Below, one piece after another: positions 1 to 4,776 of a stretch of DNA of 9,608 nt. The stretch is from an uncultured Bacteroidales bacterium (lineage in GTDB: Bacteria > Bacteroidota > Bacteroidia > Bacteroidales > UBA3663): positions 1 through 9,608 of the forward strand of contig CAJOOX010000194.1 of NCBI GenBank assembly GCA_905236195.1, in the 5' to 3' direction. Both the position numbers and the translations under genes were made by a program. The notes beneath the pieces are model-generated. The model was not told where the DNA came from, did not search any database, and worked only from the letters and a program-made list of their open reading frames with translations. Within the stretch, counting starts at the first letter, position 1. Every line of letters starts with the position of its first letter.

Positions 1-1062
1 CGAGGTCTGACCGTCGGCGAAGTTGAGGGTGTAATCCTCGAGGAAAGAACATCCCTTGGGGAGGCCTTGGTTCATGACCCAGAGAGAGCGATAGAGGCAA
101 GCGGTCTTCCAGTCGCCTTCGGCGCCGAAGCCGATACCCTCCTGCATGAGACGCTGGGAAGCGAGGCCGGGAATCTGGTCAAAACCCAGGAAGTCGGGGT
201 CGTTGATGTCGGCATCGCCGAGATCGTCGAAGTTGGTCGTAAACGCCGTTGCACCACAGTCGCTGAGGACACGACGGAGGGCGATTTCAGCCTTGGCGGC
301 ATTGCGCACCTTTTCCCAATAAACGGCCTCACCGCTCTCGTCAATCTTGATGGTATATTCCTTCTTATAAGTCTCGACGAGCTCATCCGTCTCGGCCTCG
401 GTGACCTGCTTGAGGTACTGCATGAGTGAAGAAACGGGATAGTAGTCGACGTGATAACCGAAACGCTGTTCGAACTCGACACGGTCGCCGTCGGTAACAG
501 CAACGTTATTCATGTTCATACCGAACATGAGACAGCGCACATCGTGGGCATCGGCCACAGCAGCCGCAGCACGCGCCCACACAGCGATGCGCTGCTGGGC
601 CTCGGGGCTCTTCCAGTAGCCTACGACCACCTTGCGCTGCACACGCATACGGGTGCAGATATGCCCGAATTCGATGTCGCCGTGCGCACTCTGGTTGAGA
701 TTCATGAAGTCCATGTCGATGTCCTGCCACGGAATCTCGGCGTTATACTGTGTGTGGAAGTGGAGCAGGGGCTTCTTGAGGGCCTGCAGACCCTTGATCC
801 ACATCTTGGCGGGCGAGAAGGTGTGCATCCAGGTGATAACACCCACACACTTCTTCTCCGCGCTGGCGGCGGTCATCACGTCCTCGACCTCGCGGGAGCT
901 GTTGGCCGTGCCTTTATAGACAACCCTGATGGGGATGATGCCTCCTGCATTGAGGCCCTCAACCATTTCCTTCGAGTGGGCATCAACATGGGCGACGGCA
1001 TCGCCGCCGTAAAGGAGCTGTGCACCGGTTACCCACCAAATCTCTAAATTATCAAATGCCAT
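1..1062 (-). CDS. araA: L-arabinose isomerase, C-terminal part cut off by the window edge
   Basis: Cytoplasmic enzyme converting L-arabinose to L-ribulose, the first step of bacterial arabinose catabolism. The minus strand reads 354 uninterrupted codons from the ATG at 1062 to base 1. The family is about 500 residues long, so roughly the last 150 lie outside the window. The protein tracks E. coli AraA throughout: an N-terminal WWVTGAQLLYG segment, TWMHTFSPAKMWI, KPLLHFHTQ, IDMDFMNLNQSAHG and AVTDGD. The two active-site glutamates are present: E315 (in GAEGDWKTA) and E342 (in SFLEDYTL). Their spacing of 27 residues equals that of E. coli E306 and E333. The metal-binding histidines would lie later, so the His in the missing part cannot be checked. 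It is the last visible gene of the minus-strand cluster, after an 87-nt gap that holds possible leader hairpins. A purine-rich GAGGGG lies about 11 nt before the start. Confidence 0.97.
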   Translation of the reverse strand, partial: MAFDNLEIWWVTGAQLLYGGDAVAHVDAHSKEMVEGLNAGGIIPIRVVYKGTANSSREVEDVMTAASAEKKCVGVITWMHTFSPAKMWIKGLQALKKPLLHFHTQYNAEIPWQDIDMDFMNLNQSAHGDIEFGHICTRMRVQRKVVVGYWKSPEAQQRIAVWARAAAAVADAHDVRCLMFGMNMNNVAVTDGDRVEFEQRFGYHVDYYPVSSLMQYLKQVTEAETDELVETYKKEYTIKIDESGEAVYWEKVRNAAKAEIALRRVLSDCGATAFTTNFDDLGDADINDPDFLGFDQIPGLASQRLMQEGIGFGAEGDWKTACLYRSLWVMNQGLPKGCSFLEDYTLNFADGQTS

Positions 1063-1085
1063 AGTTATATTGACCCCTCTTTTAT

Positions 1086-1128
1086 CCCCGCCCGAAGGGG
1101 GGAAGACCGTTACAGGGGCTTGGGTCTT
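1086..1128 (-). promoter_or_regulatory. Possible structured leader upstream of araA
   Basis: The 87-nt gap before araA holds two inverted repeats in the direction of transcription. First, AAGACC (1128-1123) and GGTCTT (1108-1103) enclose a 14-nt loop. Next, 1102-1086 can fold as a G/C stem of 4+2 pairs with one bulged C around a UUCG tetraloop. Neither is followed by a T-run, so a classical intrinsic terminator is not supported. GACCC at 1126-1122 can also pair with GGGTC at 1076-1072, next to the purine-rich stretch before the araA start. That pairing excludes the first hairpin. A leader or attenuator role is inferred. No known riboswitch class was recognised. Confidence 0.3.
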
Positions 1129-1149
1129 TAGTTATAGAAATGTATCAGT

Positions 1150-1503
1150 TCATTCTTTTTTCCTGAGCTTCAGCGTCACACAGTAGTCCCATGTGCCGAA
1201 GCTGTACCATCCGCTGGACCACTCCTCGCCGGGCTTCAGAAAAATGTCCACCGGATAGTGCTTGTCGGTGTAGATATGGACGGCCTCGTCGTCAGCGCCG
1301 CGGAAGCAGAAGGTATAGGCCTGATAGCCGCCATAGCTGCCGCTGCAGTTCTCGGGGGTCCACTTGGGGGACTGGGTTTCAATCAGGTCCGCCACAGGAC
1401 ACGAAAACCTGTCGGTTCCGCCCATGCTGCGCCCCGTTACCTCACACTCCTTGGAGCTGTCTTCTTCGAGCACCAGGTCATAGTCTTTCCAATTGATAGC
1501 CAT
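1150..1503 (-). CDS. Small protein of unknown function, paralogue of the gene just upstream
   Basis: A 117-residue protein with no recognised family. It has no signal peptide or membrane segment, so it is probably cytoplasmic, and the alternation of polar and hydrophobic residues suggests a beta-rich fold. It is clearly related to the 141-residue product encoded directly upstream. Both have W5, an aromatic at 8, D9, L10 and L12. Both have a central F-x-F-x-G-A block (here FCFRGADD, 65-72). Both have a near-identical E-W-[ST]-S-G-W-Y motif (here 94-100) followed by a Cys and a final beta-like strand. It carries five cysteines (20, 35, 53, 66, 108) and ends shortly after the conserved region, lacking its neighbour's tail. 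Its ATG lies only 9 nt after the upstream stop codon, so the pair is probably co-transcribed. The position between araD and araA suggests co-expression with arabinose catabolism but does not show a function. The conservation between the paralogues supports it as a real gene. Confidence 0.8.
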   Translation of the reverse strand: MAINWKDYDLVLEEDSSKECEVTGRSMGGTDRFSCPVADLIETQSPKWTPENCSGSYGGYQAYTFCFRGADDEAVHIYTDKHYPVDIFLKPGEEWSSGWYSFGTWDYCVTLKLRKKE

Positions 1504-1512
1504 AATAAAAAA

Positions 1513-1938
1513 CTAAATAAGTCCGTTTCTTACGGCATATTCCCACGCATCGTGGTCGTTTTGCTGCATGGTACGCACGCCTGCAGGCAGTTCACTCACA
1601 GGATAGGTAGCCTCTGTGATGCTCACGGTGATGCGGCATTCGCAGCCCTCGGACTCATACCAGCCCGAAGTCCATTCACAGGTGAAATTGACATCAATCT
1701 CCTGCGTGTCGTTTCTTCCGACCCTGAGCCGGACGGTATCCCCGGCGCCGAGGAACTCGAAACGGTACTCGCCAGCATAGGGTGAGTGATAAAAGCCGCC
1801 GTGGCGGTTCCATTCGATGGACTGTCCTTCCTTCAGATCTTTGATGTGAAGACGCCAGTCATCATCCTTGGTGCCGTTTCCTTTGACCCGCTTTTCCTCA
1901 TGGAGCCGCAGGTCCCAGTTTTCCCATTGTTCATCCAT
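1513..1938 (-). CDS. Small protein of unknown function, first of a tandem paralogous pair
   Basis: A 141-residue protein with no recognised family and no signal peptide or membrane helix. Residues 1-108 align with the 117-residue product of the next gene: W5, W8, D9, L10 and L12 at the N-terminus, FEFLGAGD at about 60-67, and EWTSGWY at 88-94, then a Cys-rich ECRITVSI strand. Many hydrophobic residues alternate, consistent with a beta-sandwich-like fold (inference). It is shorter than its paralogue before the F-x-F-x-G-A block but has an extra tail of about 30 residues (111-141) that is polar and includes an Asp/His/Trp-containing stretch, possibly a short helix. The gene lies 58 nt downstream of araD and 9 nt before its paralogue. 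The ATG at 1938 was chosen because it brings the shared W5 motif into register with the paralogue. A catabolic accessory, carbohydrate-binding or defensive role are all open. None is supported by a motif I know. Confidence 0.8.
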   Translation of the reverse strand: MDEQWENWDLRLHEEKRVKGNGTKDDDWRLHIKDLKEGQSIEWNRHGGFYHSPYAGEYRFEFLGAGDTVRLRVGRNDTQEIDVNFTCEWTSGWYESEGCECRITVSITEATYPVSELPAGVRTMQQNDHDAWEYAVRNGLI

Positions 1939-1996
1939 TGGTGCTGTGATAAATTATAACTGTGTGTATGAATTGTGAGTGAATGGCGAAGGTCAC

Positions 1997-2704
1997 TTAA
2001 TGCTTCTGCCCTTTCTGTCCGTAATAGGCATTGGGGCCATGCTTGCGCATATAGTGCTTCTCGACTAGGAGGCCGTTCATAGAGGTCTGGGGATTTACGG
2101 CGAAGGAAACGAATGCCATCTTGGCGCACTGTTCCATAACCTTGGCGTTATAGACCGCATTGTCGGGCGAAGTGCCCCAGGAGAAAGGTCCGTGGTTCTT
2201 GACGAGCACCGCAGGGGTATGGTCGGGATTGATGTCACGCGTTTTGAACGTGTCGACAATGACGTTTCCGGTCTCGAGCTCATACTCGCCCTTCACCTCC
2301 GATTCGGTCATATCGCGGGTACAGGGGATATCCTTATAGAAATAATCGGCGTGGGTAGTTCCGATGTTTGGGATGTCCCTGCCGGCCTGAGCCCAGGCGG
2401 TGGCATAGGTTGAGTGGGTATGAACGATACCACTGATATTTGGGAAGGCACGGTAGAGGACCAGATGGGTAGGGGTGTCGGATGAAGGATTGAGGTCGCC
2501 TTCCACCACCTTTCCGGTCTGGAGATCCACCACCACCATATCGCCGGCTTTCATCACGTCGTAACCGACGCCGGAAGGTTTGATTACCACGAGGCCTTTT
2601 TCACGGTCAATGCCGGACACATTGCCCCAAGTAAAAATTACCAACCCCTGTTTTACGAGGTCAAGGTTTGCCTTGAATACTTTTTCCTTTAATTCTTCTA
2701 ACAT
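1997..2704 (-). CDS. araD: L-ribulose-5-phosphate 4-epimerase
   Basis: Cytoplasmic zinc enzyme of the class II aldolase/AraD family. It interconverts L-ribulose 5-phosphate and D-xylulose 5-phosphate, delivering arabinose carbon to the pentose phosphate pathway. The 235-residue protein is close to E. coli AraD (231 residues) along its whole length: FTWGNVS (24-30), IKPSGV (41-46), SSDTPTH (74-80), HTHSTYATAWAQ (95-106), GTTHADYF and NHGPFSWG (170-177). Zinc ligands H95, H97 and H171 and the catalytic D120 fall at the same numbers as in E. coli. Y228 near the C-terminus corresponds to catalytic Y229. The reading frame stays open upstream to 2983, but the ATG at 2704 matches the family N-terminus (MLEELKEKV) exactly, and the extra codons overlap the protease gene. 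The start follows an A/T-rich stretch without Shine-Dalgarno. The gene lies 37 nt after the protease stop codon, and I see no consensus promoter in that gap. Confidence 0.97.
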   Translation of the reverse strand: MLEELKEKVFKANLDLVKQGLVIFTWGNVSGIDREKGLVVIKPSGVGYDVMKAGDMVVVDLQTGKVVEGDLNPSSDTPTHLVLYRAFPNISGIVHTHSTYATAWAQAGRDIPNIGTTHADYFYKDIPCTRDMTESEVKGEYELETGNVIVDTFKTRDINPDHTPAVLVKNHGPFSWGTSPDNAVYNAKVMEQCAKMAFVSFAVNPQTSMNGLLVEKHYMRKHGPNAYYGQKGQKH

Positions 2705-2741
2705 ACAAAAAGAAATTTTACCGTTAATATAAACTTTTGAA

Positions 2742-3947
2742 TCAATTGCTTCGTTCGCGACGCATCGCAGCCTCGTCCTCCCACTTGTATGTGTTGCCCT
2801 CGTCGTCGACTGTTGTAAGAGAGAGGATTTCGCCATGAGTGATGCGGTAAAGGGTCTGGCAGGGGTCTGTGACCGGCTCACCGTTGACGGAGATGACACG
2901 CTGTGCGGCCCGAACCCCTTTCTGGTAGGCTGAAGACATACGCCACACCACACCGATTTCGAGCCCCTTATTGGAGGGCACAATCGTGAGGTCTTTCATC
3001 GGGGGCGCAGAGGATATCGTCTCGTAGGTCTGCAAATAGTAGTTGCCGTTGCGGTAGTCGAGGGTCAGCGCTCCGAGTTCGAGCAAGGCGCCGCCCAGGT
3101 AAGAATTCTGATCGACGATGAGCTGAGCCTCTGCATTGCGAATCGAGATTTCGCCCAACTTGAATGTAGGGAATACGAATTTGCGGCGAAGTTCCTGATG
3201 GTCGTAGCCGAAAAGCGAAAGGCGGGCATTTCCGCCATAGGCGATGTCGCGCAGGGCCCTGCCGAAAATATTCTTCTGCGCCTGGTAGTGACTCTCGGAC
3301 AAAACATAGAACTCGCTGGAACCGGTATCAAACCCGACGCTCTGGTCGATTCTGGGCAGGGGAGAAACCCTGAAAATGGGCATTCCGCCATGGGTCGTCT
3401 CAAAGGATACCTTGCGGTCTTTGTTTTCCGACTTGACGATGGTATTGTCGTCAGAAATGGCACAAATACCCTTGCGCACATCAAACTTGACACAAAGTTT
3501 CCGCAATACAGAATATCCGATCAGGCCGTCGATGCCAATGCACCTGACGGACTGCAGATTCCGGGCCGACATATACACATCGCGGAACTGATGCCGTCCG
3601 ATTTCCAGGCTTTCGAGTTTGCCTACCGTCAGACGGGATGAAGCTCCCTCTTCCGAGGTGATTTCCATCGACATGAGGCCAGTGAGCTGCTGATTGATCT
3701 CCGGGGAGAAGGACGCACATATGGAAGAACCCGTATCAATCAGGAAGTTAAAGCTCCGGCCATTGATTGAGACTTTAACGACGGGTAGATGATTGATATA
3801 GGAGAGTTGGAGTGTGTCAGTCACATGCCTGCCCACTTTCTTGGGCATTGGCAGCTCCGCCTGGGCATGAAGTCCGACAGGCGCAGCAAGCGACATCGTA
3901 AGGAGCAGAGCTATGCTTCGCAAAAAAACGTTTATTTTTCCCAACAT
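2742..3947 (-). CDS. Secreted two-lobed retropepsin-like aspartyl protease with C-terminal PDZ domain
   Basis: Predicted exported protease of 401 residues. Residues 1-28 form a signal peptide: K4 and R10, a hydrophobic core around 12-26, and a likely cut after the Ala of LHA. There is no lipobox Cys at the cut, so it is probably periplasmic. Lobe one has a catalytic-type DTGSS at 71-75 and a DGLIG flap-partner motif at 140-144. Lobe two repeats the pattern with a second DTGSS at 207-211 and a Gly/Leu-rich hydrophobic segment at 285-298. Residues of about 320-395 look like a PDZ domain, including GLEIGVVWRMS, then GVRAAQRVISVNGEPV. Two DTG motifs in one chain suggest an intramolecular pepsin-like dimer, whereas retropepsin-type enzymes usually pair two chains (inference). 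The ATG at 3947 was chosen because it gives a proper signal peptide and because the in-frame ATG at 3995 lies inside the -7 box. Substrate unknown. It heads the minus-strand cluster containing araD and araA. Confidence 0.88.
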   Translation of the reverse strand: MLGKINVFLRSIALLLTMSLAAPVGLHAQAELPMPKKVGRHVTDTLQLSYINHLPVVKVSINGRSFNFLIDTGSSICASFSPEINQQLTGLMSMEITSEEGASSRLTVGKLESLEIGRHQFRDVYMSARNLQSVRCIGIDGLIGYSVLRKLCVKFDVRKGICAISDDNTIVKSENKDRKVSFETTHGGMPIFRVSPLPRIDQSVGFDTGSSEFYVLSESHYQAQKNIFGRALRDIAYGGNARLSLFGYDHQELRRKFVFPTFKLGEISIRNAEAQLIVDQNSYLGGALLELGALTLDYRNGNYYLQTYETISSAPPMKDLTIVPSNKGLEIGVVWRMSSAYQKGVRAAQRVISVNGEPVTDPCQTLYRITHGEILSLTTVDDEGNTYKWEDEAAMRRERSN

Positions 3948-3992
3948 GATTTTTTTGGAATATATTATACTCAAAAAACAAAGTTTCAGTGG

Positions 3993-4024
3993 CAAAGATA
4001 CATTTATTTCGTGATATAATCAAG
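3993..4024 (-). promoter_or_regulatory. Bacteroidetes-type promoter for the protease-araD-araA cluster
   Basis: On the minus strand, TATCTTTG (4000-3993) is an exact match to the Bacteroidetes -7 element TAnnTTTG. It is preceded by a 20-nt spacer and CTTG (4024-4021), a 3-of-4 match to the -33 TTTG. Transcription would begin a few bases past the -7 box, leaving a leader of about 40 nt before the ATG at 3947. The box lies over the alternative ATG at 3995, which argues against that start. Confidence 0.6.
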
Positions 4025-4030
4025 GATTTT
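4016..4030 (+). repeat. Direct repeat copy 1 at the minus-strand -33 region
   Basis: ATAATCAAGGATTTT. It matches the copy at 4077-4091 at 14 of 15 positions, and the two starts are 61 nt apart. It covers the -33 element of the minus-strand promoter. Together with the bases just before it, it includes the short palindrome TGAT-ATA-ATCA (4012-4022). A regulator binding site is possible, but A/T-rich composition alone could also favour the match. Confidence 0.5.
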
Positions 4031-4033
4031 GCG

Positions 4034-4052
4034 AAAAATATTACGTATTTTT
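4034..4052. repeat. Perfect 7-bp inverted repeat between the divergent promoters
   Basis: AAAAATA (4034-4040) and TATTTTT (4046-4052) are exact reverse complements separated by TTACG. The element lies between the two -33 regions, where a dual-acting operator could sit. The A/T content makes a chance match plausible, so a regulatory role is only a suggestion. Confidence 0.3.
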
Positions 4053-4072
4053 ACTCTTTTTGTCATTTTTCT

Positions 4073-4085
4073 TTTGATAATCAAA
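4073..4085. promoter_or_regulatory. 13-bp palindrome overlapping the plus-strand -33 box, candidate operator
   Basis: TTTGATAATCAAA is a perfect odd palindrome centred on base 4079. Its first four bases are the -33 TTTG of the plus-strand promoter, so a bound dimeric regulator would compete with sigma factor. It also overlaps the second copy of the direct repeat. No cognate regulator gene is in the window. Confidence 0.35.
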
Positions 4086-4091
4086 GATTTT
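4077..4091 (+). repeat. Direct repeat copy 2 just after the plus-strand -33 box
   Basis: ATAATCAAAGATTTT, 14 of 15 positions identical to the copy at 4016-4030. It abuts the -33 TTTG of the plus-strand promoter and lies in its spacer. The placement of one copy at each of two divergent promoters is what makes the repeat noteworthy. Confidence 0.5.
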
Positions 4092-4124
4092 TCCGTAACT
4101 TTGCACACAGAATTATGTGTTTTT

Positions 4125-4763
4125 ATGTCGAACGAATCAGAAAATAAGGAAAAGAAGTCCGGTCTTAAAACCGGACTCAAGACCATAGGGCTCCACCTGC
4201 TTCTCATCATCGGCGTGTCGATGCTGTTGCTGTTTGCGCTGTCGTCGTGGCTGGACCACTATACCCATCACGGAGAATCGGTCAAGGTGCCCGACGTCAT
4301 CGGCCTGGTCGAAGACGAAGCCGTACGCACCCTTAAGAGCGTAGGACTCAAACCTATGGTGATTGATTCGGTCTATTCGGAATCGGTAGCCCGGGGTGCA
4401 GTTATAGAACAACTGCCGGAAGGCAACCTACCCGTCAAACTGGGTCGCAATGTGTATCTCACGGTGAATGCCAGAAGCATCCGCATGATCGAGATGATAG
4501 ACATAATGGAATTCAGTTCAAGACAGGCACGTTCGCGGCTGGTGGAAAAAGGCTTCATTGTCGATTCCATCCACTATGTTGCCAACGAGTTTGACGACCT
4601 GGTGCTGAAAACGACCCTGGCGGGACAGGATCTCGAAGACGACGGGATGCTGGCCGGAGAAGAATTTCCCTGGCACACACATGTTGTGCTACACGTAGGT
4701 TCGTCGCATCTGGCCATTGAGGAAAAGAACGACTCCATCTTTGAAGGCAGTTTCTTCGAATAA
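4125..4763 (+). CDS. Membrane-anchored PASTA-domain protein without a kinase domain
   Basis: A 212-residue predicted inner-membrane protein. It has a short Lys-rich cytoplasmic tail (1-20), one transmembrane helix (about 21-43), and an extracytoplasmic part with one clear PASTA repeat (about 52-115, starting VKVPDVIG and closing with NVYLTVNA). A second, degenerate PASTA-like repeat follows (about 120-192, with SSRQARSRLVEKGF matching the PASTA helix). An acidic C-terminus ends the protein. PASTA domains in other bacteria sit on penicillin-binding proteins and Ser/Thr kinases and bind muropeptides or beta-lactams. Neither a transpeptidase nor a kinase domain is present here. Its place ahead of ddl suggests a peptidoglycan-related role (inference). 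The ATG at 4125 was chosen over 4029 because the consensus promoter lies between them. The stop codon is 13 nt before rluD, so the genes are probably co-transcribed. Confidence 0.9.
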   Translation: MSNESENKEKKSGLKTGLKTIGLHLLLIIGVSMLLLFALSSWLDHYTHHGESVKVPDVIGLVEDEAVRTLKSVGLKPMVIDSVYSESVARGAVIEQLPEGNLPVKLGRNVYLTVNARSIRMIEMIDIMEFSSRQARSRLVEKGFIVDSIHYVANEFDDLVLKTTLAGQDLEDDGMLAGEEFPWHTHVVLHVGSSHLAIEEKNDSIFEGSFFE

Positions 4764-4776
4764 AAAAACGGCTACG

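Larger units (their letters stand above)
4073..4103 (+). promoter_or_regulatory. Bacteroidetes-type promoter for the PASTA-rluD-ddl operon
   Basis: TTTG at 4073-4076, a 19-nt spacer and TAACTTTG at 4096-4103 match the Bacteroidetes -33/-7 consensus exactly. Transcription should start within about ten bases after 4103, giving a very short leader before the ATG at 4125. The upstream in-frame ATG at 4029 precedes the promoter and would not be transcribed from it. Confidence 0.75.

Noticed and set aside
451..1047. 198-residue plus-strand open frame across the araA region
   Set aside because: It is the complement of araA, whose catalytic residues and full-length family similarity fix the coding strand. 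The plus-strand product resembles nothing.
1086..1102. Intrinsic terminator between the small genes and araA
   Set aside because: The G/C hairpin is not followed by a T-run in the direction of transcription (ATAAAAG follows), so termination is not supported. It is kept only as a possible leader structure.
1150..1938. Aegerolysin-type beta-sandwich proteins as a family for the small paralogues
   Set aside because: The similarity is limited to general size and aromatic-rich beta character. The typical aegerolysin motifs are not visible, so no family was assigned.
2705..2983. N-terminal extension of araD by 93 codons
   Set aside because: The extension overlaps the protease gene in another frame, has no family similarity, and the ATG at 2704 matches the known AraD N-terminus.
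3948..3995. Longer start for the aspartyl protease
   Set aside because: The ATG at 3995 lies in the -7 promoter box, and the extra residues would sit in front of a complete signal peptide.
4029..4124. Longer start for the PASTA protein, adding a second hydrophobic segment
   Set aside because: It lies upstream of an exact Bacteroidetes promoter, in untranscribed A/T-rich DNA. The apparent hydrophobic segment comes from T-rich codons.
4717..4776. Longer start for the pseudouridine synthase
   Set aside because: It would overlap the PASTA coding sequence by 47 bases. The ATG at 4777 comes 13 nt after the PASTA stop, as expected in the operon.
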